Shown here one piece after another: positions 33,233 through 41,507 of a DNA stretch of 64,000 nt. Made by a program: the position numbers and the translations under genes. Below the pieces are notes generated by a model that did no database searches, had not been told where the DNA came from, and worked only from the letters and a program-made list of their open reading frames with translations. Position 1 is the first letter of the stretch. Every line of letters starts with the position of its first letter. The DNA is from Pseudomonadota bacterium (GTDB lineage: Bacteria; Pseudomonadota; Alphaproteobacteria; Sphingomonadales; Sphingomonadaceae): the NCBI GenBank assembly GCA_963205265.1, contig CAUJJI010000023.1, positions 1-64,000 of the forward strand, in the 5' to 3' direction.

Positions 33233-34566
33233 GCCTGCTGACCACCGAACTGCGCGGCATGGCCGTGCCCGAGCCGCATCGCCTCGCGCCGATCGCCCAG
33301 CCCGCCGCACGGCGGATGAGCGACATCTACCAGGCGGTCAAGGCGCAGACCTGCCAGCAGGTGATCGAGCAGCTCGAGGCGCGCGGCGGCACGGTCGAGG
33401 CGCTGAGCCCGCGGGCGCTGCGCGAGGAGATCGAAAGCGCGATCCGCAGCCGCAGCCGGCGCGGCCAGCTGGCGCTGAACACGGCCGAACGGCTGCTGCT
33501 GGTCGAGGACGTCGAGGACGAGGTCGCCGGCCTCGGCCCGCTGGCGCCGCTGCTGCGCGACGCCGGCGTCGACGACATCATCGTCAACGGCCCGCACCAC
33601 GTCTTCGTCGAGCGCGGCGGCCTGCTGGAGAAAGTCGACACGCGCTTCCGCGACGAGGTGCACCTGATGAACATCATCCAGCGGATCGTCGGGCGGATCG
33701 GGCGCCGGGTCGACGAGTCCACGCCCTATGTCGACGCCCGGCTGCGCGACGGCACCCGGGTCAACGTCGTCATCCCGCCGATCGCGCTCGACGGGCCGGT
33801 GCTGTCGCTCCGCAAGTTCCGCGCCGAACCCTTCACCCTGGCGACTTTCGTCGAGCGCCAGGTGCTGAGCGCGGCGATGGCCGCCTATCTTGCCGCGGCA
33901 GTGCGCTCGCGCCTCAACATCCTGATCAGCGGCGGCACCGGCGCCGGCAAGTCGACGCTGCTCAACGTCCTGTCCGGTGCGATCGGCGACGGCGAGCGCC
34001 TGATCACCATCGAGGACGCCGCCGAGCTGCAGCTGCGCCAGGAGCACGTCGTGCGGCTGGAGACCCGGCCGCCCAATCTCGACGGCAGCCGCGAAGTGCC
34101 GGCGCGCGAGCTGATGCGCAACGCGCTGCGCATGCGGCCGGACCGCATCATCCTGGGCGAAGTGCGCGGCGGCGAGGCGATCGAGATGCTGCAGGCGATG
34201 TCGACCGGCCACGACGGATCGATGTCGACGATCCACGGCAACAGCCCGCGCGACGCCTTCGCCCGGCTCGAGCTGCTGCTGAGCTTTTCCGGACTGCAGC
34301 ACGATATCCGCGCGATCCGGCGGCTGATCGCCAGCAGCATCCACATCGTCGTGCACACCCAGCGCCACGCCAACGGCAGCCGGCGCGTCGTCTCGGTCAC
34401 CGAGGTCACCGGCCTTGAGGGCGAGGCCTATTCGCTGAACGAGCTTTTCGCTTTCGAGGAGCGCGGGCCGATGACCGGCTCCGGCCAATTCCGCACCCTC
34501 TCGCCGCGCCCGTTCCACTTGCCGCGGCTGCGCGACTACGCCGGGACCGGGGACAGCCTGTGCTGA
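33229..34566 (+). CDS. cpaF: Tad pilus assembly ATPase CpaF/TadA
   Basis: A 445-residue secretion ATPase that powers both extension and retraction in Tad systems. Walker [10 protein letters not shown] lies at about residues 234-242. The Asp box ([11 protein letters not shown]), Walker B ([15 protein letters not shown]) and His box ([16 protein letters not shown]) are all complete, so it is catalytically intact. The N-terminal domain (VDDIIVNGP) is normal. It overlaps tadZ by ATGA and tadB by seven bases. Confidence 0.96.
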   Translation: MSLLTTELRGMAVPEPHRLAPIAQPAARRMSDIYQAVKAQTCQQVIEQLEARGGTVEALSPRALREEIESAIRSRSRRGQLALNTAERLLLVEDVEDEVAGLGPLAPLLRDAGVDDIIVNGPHHVFVERGGLLEKVDTRFRDEVHLMNIIQRIVGRIGRRVDESTPYVDARLRDGTRVNVVIPPIALDGPVLSLRKFRAEPFTLATFVERQVLSAAMAAYLAAAVRSRLNILISGGTGAGKSTLLNVLSGAIGDGERLITIEDAAELQLRQEHVVRLETRPPNLDGSREVPARELMRNALRMRPDRIILGEVRGGEAIEMLQAMSTGHDGSMSTIHGNSPRDAFARLELLLSFSGLQHDIRAIRRLIASSIHIVVHTQRHANGSRRVVSVTEVTGLEGEAYSLNELFAFEERGPMTGSGQFRTLSPRPFHLPRLRDYAGTGDSLC

Positions 34567-35462
34567 ACGGCATCGCCCTGGTCCTGCTGGCGCTGCTGCT
34601 GGCGGCGGCGAGCGCCGCCTGTGTCGCCGGCGAACGCAGGCGCGAGACCGCGCGGCTCGACCGGCGGCTCGCACCGCTCTCGCCCGACCGCGCGGCGACG
34701 CTGCGGCCCGGCCCGCTCGCTGCCGTGCCCGCCGGCATCGCCCCGCTGCTGGCCCGCGCGCAAGTCGTGGTCACGGCGCGGCTGCTGTGGAGCTGGGGCA
34801 TCGCGCTGGCCGGGCTGACGCTGGCGGCGTTGCTGACGTTCGGGCTCGCCGCCGGCATCGCCGTGCTCGTCTCATTTCCCGCCGGACTTGCCCTTTGGGT
34901 CCGGCGGCGCGCCGGCCGCCGGATCGAGGCCCTGATCGACGCGCTTCCCTTCTACGTCGATACGGTGCGCCAGCTCCAGGCGGTCGGCGCCTCGCTGCCG
35001 CAGGCGCTGGAGCGCGGGCTGGCCGAAGCGCCCGACGTGGTCCGCAGCTACATGGCACCGGTCGCCCGCCGCATCGAGCTGGGCGCCCCGCTGGGCGAAG
35101 CGATGCAGCAATGGGCGGACCGCCTGCGCGTTCCCGAGATCGCCATGCTCGCCGCCGCGATCCGCACCAACCTGCGCTACGGCGGAGCGATGACCGCGGT
35201 CCTCGCCAACCTGGCGCGGCTGCTGCGCGACCGCGCCGGCTTCAAGCGCGACCTCAAGGCGGCGACCGCCGAGGCGCGGATCAGCGCCAGGGTGCTGGTG
35301 GCCATGCCGCTGGTCGCCATGGCGCTGCTGGTGGCGCTGAACCGCAACTACCTGGCCTTCTTCGTCGACGATCCGCGCGGCCACCGCCTGGCCGTGGTCG
35401 CTCTGGTCCTCCAGGCCATCGGCATGCTGCTGATGAACCGCATCATGCGGATCGCGTTCTGA
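34560..35462 (+). CDS. tadB: Tad inner-membrane platform protein TadB
   Basis: A 300-residue T2SF-type membrane protein with helices at about 5-25, 75-120 and the C-terminus, and the conserved cytosolic block PFYVDTVRQLQAVGASLPQALERG. It should form the inner-membrane platform with TadC. The GTG start lies inside the end of cpaF (seven-base overlap) and gives the right length. It ends by TGATG overlap with tadC. Confidence 0.9.
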   Translation: MLNGIALVLLALLLAAASAACVAGERRRETARLDRRLAPLSPDRAATLRPGPLAAVPAGIAPLLARAQVVVTARLLWSWGIALAGLTLAALLTFGLAAGIAVLVSFPAGLALWVRRRAGRRIEALIDALPFYVDTVRQLQAVGASLPQALERGLAEAPDVVRSYMAPVARRIELGAPLGEAMQQWADRLRVPEIAMLAAAIRTNLRYGGAMTAVLANLARLLRDRAGFKRDLKAATAEARISARVLVAMPLVAMALLVALNRNYLAFFVDDPRGHRLAVVALVLQAIGMLLMNRIMRIAF

Positions 35463-36169
35463 TGACGGCGCTGCTGCTTTGGCTGTCGGTCGCCACCGGG
35501 GCGGGCGGCCTCGCGATCGCCGCTTCGGCGACCCGGCTGCTGCTGGCCGAGCGGCGGCTCGAGGCGAGGCTGTCGGCGCGCCTGGCGCGGGCGCCCCGCC
35601 GCAGCGACGCGCTGCCGGCGCGGCTGCCGCAAGGGCTCGCCGGAGCCGCGGCCCTGATCGGCGCCCGGCAGTGGAGCCAGCTGCTGGCGGCGCGGCGGGC
35701 GCGGGAGATCACGGCCGAGTTCCCCTTCCTGCTCGACCTCATGCTGATGATGCTGCAGAGCGGGGTCGCGCTCGACCAGTGCTTCCGCGCCATCGCTCGC
35801 GACGAAGTGGTCGCCCTGCCCCGCCACTCGCGCCAGATGGCGCTGCTCGTGGCCGATCTCGACCGCGGGATGGACTACGAGCCGGCGCTCGACCGCTGGG
35901 CCGCGCGCCTCGCGATCCCCGGTGCGCAGGAACTGGCGGCCTTGTTCCGCCAGGGCCTTTTCCAGGGGGTCGAGCTGACCCCGGCCCTGCGCGAGTTCGC
36001 CAGGGAATTCGCCCAGCGGCGGATCGCCCGGGCCAGGGAAGCGATGGGCAGCGTCACCGTGCGCATGGTGGTGCTGATGATCCTGTTCCTGATGCCGGCG
36101 CTGTTCGTCGTGCTCGCCGGGCCGCCGGTCACCGCGATCTTCGACACGCTGCAGGCAGGTGCGCGATGA
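35462..36169 (+). CDS. tadC: Tad inner-membrane platform protein TadC
   Basis: A 235-residue partner of TadB with the T2SF core at about 80-195 (EFPFLLDLMLMMLQSGVALDQCF) and membrane helices at both ends (about 4-24 and 198-220). It is a little shorter than many TadC proteins, lacking part of the N-terminal membrane pair. Start and stop both overlap their neighbours, showing a single tightly coupled message. Confidence 0.9.
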   Translation: MTALLLWLSVATGAGGLAIAASATRLLLAERRLEARLSARLARAPRRSDALPARLPQGLAGAAALIGARQWSQLLAARRAREITAEFPFLLDLMLMMLQSGVALDQCFRAIARDEVVALPRHSRQMALLVADLDRGMDYEPALDRWAARLAIPGAQELAALFRQGLFQGVELTPALREFAREFAQRRIARAREAMGSVTVRMVVLMILFLMPALFVVLAGPPVTAIFDTLQAGAR

Positions 36170-36864
36170 ACCGGCAGCCTGCTCCCCGGCCCTGGACCGC
36201 GGCAGGCGCCGCCGCGCTGCTGCTGGCCGCTGCGGCGCCGGCCGGCGCTGCGCCGCCGGCGACGCAGGGCCTCTACTTCCAGCTCATCCGCCAGGCCCGC
36301 GCCGACGGACGGCCGCGCGCCGCGCTCGCCTATCTCGACGATTTCGACCGCCGCTATCCCGGCGACAACGATGCCAGGGTGCTGCGGATCGACAGCCTGC
36401 TCGACCTCGGCGACCTTGCCGAGGCGCAGGCGGTCGCCGCCGGCTTGCCCGCAGTGAGCGAGGACAGCCCGTCGCGCGCCGCCGTGACCGCCGCCCGCGG
36501 CCATGTGCTTGCGGCCACGGGCCACTGGGCCGGCGCCGCCGCCTGCTATCGCGCCGCCGTGCGCGCGAGCCCGGCCGACGCTCGGCTGCGCAACGCGCTG
36601 GGCTATGCGCTGCTGCGGAGCGGCGACCGGCACCAGTCCGCCGAGACCCTGCGCGCCGCTGCCGACCTCGCACCCGGAGCCGAGGTGATCCGCAACAACC
36701 TGCTGCTGGCGCTGACCCTGTCGGGGCGGACGGCTGAGGTCGAAGCCATATTGGCCGGAAGCGGCGACGACGCCGGCCGCGCCCGTCTGCGCGTGCAACT
36801 TTCCAGGCAGGCGGCCGCGATCGCGGGCGAGCGCAAGGCAAGCGGAAGCGAGGCGTCATGCTGA
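36166..36864 (+). CDS. Tetratricopeptide protein, TadD-like
   Basis: A 232-residue protein with a signal peptide (cleavage near residue 28) followed by TPR-like helix pairs, seen in RAALAYLDDFDRRYPGDND, AAACYRAAVRASPADARLRNALGYALL and ETLRAAADLAPGAEVIRNNLLLAL. TadD, a TPR lipoprotein needed for assembly in other Tad systems, occupies a similar place. This one has no lipobox, so it would be soluble in the periplasm or uncleaved. It overlaps tadC and tadG. Confidence 0.82.
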   Translation: MNRQPAPRPWTAAGAAALLLAAAAPAGAAPPATQGLYFQLIRQARADGRPRAALAYLDDFDRRYPGDNDARVLRIDSLLDLGDLAEAQAVAAGLPAVSEDSPSRAAVTAARGHVLAATGHWAGAAACYRAAVRASPADARLRNALGYALLRSGDRHQSAETLRAAADLAPGAEVIRNNLLLALTLSGRTAEVEAILAGSGDDAGRARLRVQLSRQAAAIAGERKASGSEASC

Positions 36865-38627
36865 GCCGCGCAGCCCTTCTCCTGCGCGACCGGAACGCGG
36901 CGGTTGCGCCCATGGTCGCAGTCCTTGCCGGCATGCTGCTGGCCGTCGCCGGCGTGCTGCTCGACACGGCGCTCTACTACGCGTCCGGCCGCGAGCTGCG
37001 CGCCGCGACCGAGGCGGCGGCGCTGGCGGCAGCGATGGTTCCCGACCAGGCCGATGCGCGGGCGCGCGCCTATCTGTCGCGCAACGGCTTCTCCCCCTCG
37101 GTACTGCAATCGGTGGAAGTGGGGCGCTATTGCCCCGACATCGCCGTCGCGCCGCAGGACCGCTTCGACCCCAGCTTCACCCGCTGCCCCGGCAACGGCC
37201 GGGCAACGGCGGTGCGGCTGCGCAGCTCGGCGCCGAGCCGGCGCTTCCTGTCGAGCCTGCTCGGACCCGCCGACCCGATCCCGCCGCTGTCGGCGACGGC
37301 GACGGCGGCGCGCATCGACGAGGCCGGGCTGGGCCTGACATCGGGCATCGTCACCGTCGGCAATCCGCTGGTCGCCCATGTCAACGGCCTGCTCGGCGCG
37401 CTGCTCGGGCGGACTCTCGCACTCGGTTCGGGCGATGTCGCAGCGCTGATGAGCGGAACCGTCGATGCCGGGCTGTTCTTCGACCGGTTGGCCGCGCGCG
37501 TCGGGGAAACGGGGACCTATTCCGACCTCGTCGCCCGCACCGTGCCGCTGGCGGATATCCTAGCCGCCGCTGCCGAATCCGCGCGCGATCCCGGCACGGC
37601 GGCAGCGCTGGCCAATGCCGCGGGACAGGTCGGCAGCGGCTACCAGGTGCCGCTTGCCGGCCTGTTCGGGCTGGGCGTGTGGAAGCACATGCCGGTCGGC
37701 GGCTCGGCAGCCAAGCCCGCCTTGCGCGCCGGCCTCAACGCCTACCAGCTGCTCGCCTTCGCGATCCAGGGCGGCAACGGCGCCGTCGACCTGTCCGATG
37801 CCCTCTCGGTCGTCTCGGCCGGCAGCACGCTGCGCATCGCCGGCATCGCCAGGGGACCGATGGACCGCCCGCGCTTTTCGTTCGGACCCGCGGGCGAGAC
37901 CCGTGCCAGCACTGCGGCGCTGCGGTTGCAATTGCTCGTCGCCGTGCCCAACCTCTCGGTCCTGGGCAATACGGTCGCGGTCAACGCGCTGCCCGTGCTG
38001 GTCGATGTCGCCGCCGCCGAGGCCCAGGTCACCGATATCGCCTGCCCCGACACTCCCGAGCAGGCGCAGGACACCCGCGTGACGGTCCATGCCGCCTCGG
38101 GCCTGGTCAACGCCTATGTCGGCTCGGCCCCGGCCAATGCCATGACCAGCCCGATGCCGCCGATCACGGCCGCCGACATCGGCCAGGTCCGCATCGTCAA
38201 CCTGCTGTCGCTGGTGACCGTCGATGCCCGCGCCGTCGCGCAGCCGGTGATGGGCGCGAGCGCCGACCTGGCTTTCGGTCCCGGCGGCCAGGGGCGGATC
38301 GGCTCGCCCGAAGACCCCGGGACGCCGGCTAGCGTCGGCAACGGATCGCAGGTCGGCCCGCTGCTTACTTCGCTGACCGCCAGCCTTGCCGCGCCCAGCG
38401 GCCTGCAAGTCCGCATCCTTGGCCTGTGCCTGCCGCTGATCTGCAGCGCCGCCGCCGATTCGGTGCGGTCGCAAGTGCTCGGCGCAGTGGTCGCGCCGAT
38501 CGGCGGACTGGCGGGCAGCGCCGCCGATCCGCTGCTCGACAGCCTGCTGGCCGCGCTGGGCATCCAGCTCGGCCATGCGACGGTGCGCGTCAGCGGTGCG
38601 CGGTGCGGAGTGCCGGTGCTGGTCTGA
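36858..38627 (+). CDS. tadG: TadG-like pilus-associated protein
   Basis: A 589-residue exported protein with an N-terminal membrane helix (about 15-38) preceded by RDRNAAVAPMVAVLAG, matching the TadE/TadG-like and DUF2134 N-terminus, and a long periplasmic part rich in Ala, Val and Leu. It contains scattered cysteines, including a pair near CPDTPEQ and a cluster near GLCLPLICS, which could form disulfides. No von Willebrand A motif (DxSxS) is evident, unlike many TadG proteins. It closes the assembly block before the pilin. Confidence 0.75.
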   Translation: MLSRAALLLRDRNAAVAPMVAVLAGMLLAVAGVLLDTALYYASGRELRAATEAAALAAAMVPDQADARARAYLSRNGFSPSVLQSVEVGRYCPDIAVAPQDRFDPSFTRCPGNGRATAVRLRSSAPSRRFLSSLLGPADPIPPLSATATAARIDEAGLGLTSGIVTVGNPLVAHVNGLLGALLGRTLALGSGDVAALMSGTVDAGLFFDRLAARVGETGTYSDLVARTVPLADILAAAAESARDPGTAAALANAAGQVGSGYQVPLAGLFGLGVWKHMPVGGSAAKPALRAGLNAYQLLAFAIQGGNGAVDLSDALSVVSAGSTLRIAGIARGPMDRPRFSFGPAGETRASTAALRLQLLVAVPNLSVLGNTVAVNALPVLVDVAAAEAQVTDIACPDTPEQAQDTRVTVHAASGLVNAYVGSAPANAMTSPMPPITAADIGQVRIVNLLSLVTVDARAVAQPVMGASADLAFGPGGQGRIGSPEDPGTPASVGNGSQVGPLLTSLTASLAAPSGLQVRILGLCLPLICSAAADSVRSQVLGAVVAPIGGLAGSAADPLLDSLLAALGIQLGHATVRVSGARCGVPVLV

Positions 38628-38700
38628 GCTTCGAGACGGCCGGCGCGGCGCCTCCCCCGCTCCGCCGGCCAACAACATTGGCGGGAGAAGGACGAAAATC

Positions 38701-38877
38701 ATGCTTCAATTCACGCAAAGGCTCATGCGGCGGCTCATCCGCGACGAAAAGGGGCTGGCGGCAGTCGAATATGCCGTGCTCGGCGGCTTCGTCGTCGCCG
38801 CCATCGCCGCGGTCGGCGCCAGTTTCACCACCGAGCTGCAGGCCGCCTTCACCAACCTCTTTGCCAGCATTCCCTAG
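38701..38877 (+). CDS. flp: Flp-type pilin
   Basis: A 58-residue Flp pilin. After a basic leader of 18 residues the prepilin site is G18 | L19, with Glu23 at +5 and Tyr24 at +6 (GLAAVEYAVL), followed by the hydrophobic assembly helix. CpaA would cut and CpaF would drive polymerisation. A strong GGAGAAGGA ribosome site stands before the ATG, stronger than for its neighbours, as expected for an abundant subunit. It is unusual that the pilin comes near the end of the cluster rather than first. Confidence 0.95.
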   Translation: MLQFTQRLMRRLIRDEKGLAAVEYAVLGGFVVAAIAAVGASFTTELQAAFTNLFASIP

Positions 38878-38888
38878 GCGTCGGGACC

Positions 38889-39326
38889 GTGGCCGGGCCC
38901 TTGCCGAGAGCGAGCCGGCTCCTGCGCTGCGAGCGGGGTCTCGCGGCGCTGGAGTTCGTGCTCGTCGCGCCGCCGCTGCTGATGCTCGCTTTCGCGACCA
39001 TTATCTATGCGCTCTATTTCTCGGTGTTCCTCGGCGTGCGCCAGGCGGCCAGCGAAGGCGCCCGGTCGGCCATGGCCGGGCTGAGCTCGGCCGAGCGCAC
39101 GAGCCTGGCGCAAGCCCGCGCGCAGGAAGTGATGGACGGCTACGGCGCCCTGCTGGCCGGCGGCGAGATCAGCGAGATCAGCGCCCAGCCGGCCGGCGAC
39201 GGCCTGTTCGAAGTCCGCGTCAGCTACGATCTGTCGGCGAGCCCGATCATGCGCTACGCGGGCTTCGTGCCGCTGCCCGGCTCGGTCGTGACCAGTTCGG
39301 TGCTGGTCACCAACGGCAGCTACTGA
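38889..39326 (+). CDS. tadE: TadE-like pseudopilin
   Basis: A 145-residue TadE-family minor pilin. The leader ends CERG17 | L18 with Glu22 at +5 (GLAALEFVLV), so it is a CpaA substrate like Flp, followed by one hydrophobic helix (about 18-50) and a small periplasmic domain. The start is GTG, 11 bases after the flp stop. Its last seven bases overlap the end of the converging ParB-like gene. Confidence 0.9.
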   Translation: MAGPLPRASRLLRCERGLAALEFVLVAPPLLMLAFATIIYALYFSVFLGVRQAASEGARSAMAGLSSAERTSLAQARAQEVMDGYGALLAGGEISEISAQPAGDGLFEVRVSYDLSASPIMRYAGFVPLPGSVVTSSVLVTNGSY

Positions 39327-40306
39327 TCCTCCCGCGCGGCCAGGAGCGTGGCGCGCAGGGCCGACAGGAGCGCGTCGATATCGGCGTCCTCGGCAAGGGC
39401 TAGGTCGATCAGCAGCGCTCCGCCGCGGCCGGGCCGGACCTGTCCGACACGCGTACCGCCCGCCACGACGGCATGGTCGCGCGGCAAGCCTGCTGCCGCA
39501 TCCCTGAGCCGCGCCAGCACCGTCGCCGCCGAAAGCAGCTGGCCGCCGTCCCGCGCCAGCGCCTGCTGCTCGCCGCCGATGTCGCGCGCCGCGGCAAGCA
39601 GCCGCTCGCCGGCATCGGCGCGGCGTAGCAGCGGCGTGAGCACTTCCGAATGGCGGACGCGGATCTCTTCGCGCGTGGCGAAGGCATCGACCACTTCGAC
39701 GGGCAGCTGCGCCAGGGAGAGCAGCCGGCTGAACTGGCTGTTCGACAGGCCCAGTGCCTCGGCCATGCGCGTCTGGACGCCGCCGTAGAAGCGGTCGAGC
39801 GCGGCCTGGTAGCTGCGCGCGCGGTCGAGTTCGGCGATGTCCTCGCGCTCGCGATTCTCGATGTCGGCCAGCCGAAATGCCTCCTCGTCGCTAAGCGCGA
39901 CGGCCAGCGCCTTCAGCCGCAGTTCGGGGCGGCCGTTGTGATTGAGCCAGTCGACTGCGAAATGCCGGCGCCCGCCGACCAGCAGCTCCCACGGCTGTGC
40001 CGAGCCCGGTGGATTGGCGCGCACCAGCACGGGGATGCGGTTGCCGCCCGCGTCCGCGATCGAGTCGATCAGGGCGCGGCAGCTTTCGGCGCTGTGGGCG
40101 GGCCGGCCGCGCGGATCGCCGCTCCAGGCCGAGCAATCGCCCGGCCGCAGCCGGATCGTCTCTCCTTCGGCGCCGCTGCCGCCACGGACGAGACCGGCCA
40201 GGCGCCGGTCCAGCCGGACGAGAAGCCGGTGATGTTCGGCCCCCGGCCCGTCCCGCCCGCCGGCGTGGGCCAGGCCGGCCAGCATGTCCCGCACAAATCC
40301 CGCCAT
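39320..40306 (-). CDS. Orphan ParB/RepB-like protein
   Basis: A 328-residue ParB-family protein. The N-terminal domain (about 48-140) contains SIADAGGNRIPVLVR and GGRRHFA, matching ParB box II, the nucleotide-binding GxRR region. The central helix-turn-helix reads RMAEALGLSNSQFSRLLSLAQLP. The layout is closer to plasmid RepB-type partition proteins than to chromosomal ParB. No parA or repA lies nearby, so it is an orphan; a role in DNA binding at an unknown site or in regulating the pilus genes is possible. It faces the tad cluster and overlaps the tadE stop by seven bases. Confidence 0.8.
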   Translation of the reverse strand: MAGFVRDMLAGLAHAGGRDGPGAEHHRLLVRLDRRLAGLVRGGSGAEGETIRLRPGDCSAWSGDPRGRPAHSAESCRALIDSIADAGGNRIPVLVRANPPGSAQPWELLVGGRRHFAVDWLNHNGRPELRLKALAVALSDEEAFRLADIENREREDIAELDRARSYQAALDRFYGGVQTRMAEALGLSNSQFSRLLSLAQLPVEVVDAFATREEIRVRHSEVLTPLLRRADAGERLLAAARDIGGEQQALARDGGQLLSAATVLARLRDAAAGLPRDHAVVAGGTRVGQVRPGRGGALLIDLALAEDADIDALLSALRATLLAAREDQ

Positions 40307-40396
40307 CGCCGGTCTCCCAAGTCGCTCGGTCGCGCCGGACTAGGGCAGCGTGGGGCCGCGATCCAAGGCGAACCACCTCCATTCCGGAGATGAAGC

Positions 40397-40906
40397 CTAC
40401 GGCCGGAGGGACGCGACCAGGCCGCCGATCGCGGGAGCCAGGGCGACGCTCGTCCCCACTGCGATCGCCAGGCCATAGGGGACCGGCCGGACCGGCGCGC
40501 GTCGCAGCCGTGCGGCGAGCCAGGCGGCCAGGCCCATCGCGGCACCGCACAGCGCGGTGGAAAGCAGCATGGGCACGATCTCGCCCGGCGGCAGCCACAG
40601 CGCTAGAGCGGCGATCAGCTTGACGTCGCCCCCGCCGAGCAGGCGCAGGCCGAACGGCACGACCAGCGGCAGCGCGACGACCAGGGCCAGCGCCAGCTGC
40701 CGGCCCAGCACGGCGGCCGGGTCGGGCGCCAGGCCGCTCCACCATGGCACTGCCAGCAGCGCGACGGCCAGACAGGTCCGGTTGGAGATCCGGCGACGGG
40801 CCAGGTCGCTATGGACCGCGCGCGCCAGCAGCAGCGCCAGGCCCAGAGCCGCCGCGGCCGCGAGCCAGACCTGCGCTTCGCCCACCTGCGCTCCCGACGC
40901 AAGCAT
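40397..40906 (-). CDS. cpaA: Prepilin peptidase CpaA/TadV
   Basis: A 169-residue integral membrane aspartic peptidase that trims Flp and TadE-like prepilins. The two catalytic aspartates are Asp34 in HSDLARRRISN and Asp94 in GGGDVKL, each at the cytosolic end of a helix; about six membrane helices fill the rest. It lies on the strand opposite to the main cluster, three bases after the 2-oxoglutarate oxygenase gene, so it belongs to a second transcription unit with that gene and perhaps tpsB. Confidence 0.92.
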   Translation of the reverse strand: MLASGAQVGEAQVWLAAAAALGLALLLARAVHSDLARRRISNRTCLAVALLAVPWWSGLAPDPAAVLGRQLALALVVALPLVVPFGLRLLGGGDVKLIAALALWLPPGEIVPMLLSTALCGAAMGLAAWLAARLRRAPVRPVPYGLAIAVGTSVALAPAIGGLVASLRP

Positions 40907-40909
40907 GGC

Positions 40910-41470
40910 TCAGCGCCAGCGCGGGCCTTCGACCCAGGTGACCAGGCTGCGCCTGATGCCGGCGGTGACCGGCAGCACGCGATGCTGCAGGAAGGACGGG
41001 AAGACCAGGATCGATCCGAGCGGCATGAACGCCGCCGCGGGACTCGGCAGGCCGAAGAATTCGAACTGCCCGCCGGCATAGTCGGCCGGGTCGGAAAGCT
41101 GCAGCACCAGCGACAGCTTGCGATCGAACGGCCGCGGCGATTCCAGCCAGACGTCCTGGTGCCAGCCGTACTGGCCCTCGGCCGCAGCGTGGTACTCGGT
41201 GAACTGCAATTCATAGGGTGCGACGATCTCGGCCCCGAAATTCGTCCGGTTGGACGAGGCGACGAACTGCATAAGCCGGTCGACCAGCGCGCGCTCGGTG
41301 CCGGCATCCAGCCAGCGCACCATCGACGAGCGGAACGAAGGATCGGTGCGGGCGGTGTCGGCGAAGCCGACGGTCGCCGGCTGGCAGACGTAGAGTTCTG
41401 CCCGCGCGACGATGGCGTCGCATTCGCCGGCCGAAAGCGCGGCGGTCCAGACTTCCCAGGCGTTGTTCAT
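40910..41470 (-). CDS. 2-oxoglutarate/Fe(II)-dependent oxygenase
   Basis: A 186-residue double-stranded beta-helix oxygenase of the prolyl-4-hydroxylase-like group. The iron ligands are His104 and Asp106 (WHQDVWLE) and His163 (LQHRVLPV), and Arg173 or Arg174 should bind 2-oxoglutarate. All are present, so it is probably active. It has no signal peptide, so it would act on proteins in the cytosol or on small molecules. It sits between tpsB and cpaA with gaps of 37 and 3 bases. A target among the Pro/Thr-rich or secreted proteins of this island is an attractive guess, not evidence. Confidence 0.88.
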   Translation of the reverse strand: MNNAWEVWTAALSAGECDAIVARAELYVCQPATVGFADTARTDPSFRSSMVRWLDAGTERALVDRLMQFVASSNRTNFGAEIVAPYELQFTEYHAAAEGQYGWHQDVWLESPRPFDRKLSLVLQLSDPADYAGGQFEFFGLPSPAAAFMPLGSILVFPSFLQHRVLPVTAGIRRSLVTWVEGPRWR

Positions 41471-41507
41471 CGCGCCCTCCCGCCATCTGCGGATCGGCAG
41501 GGCCGCA

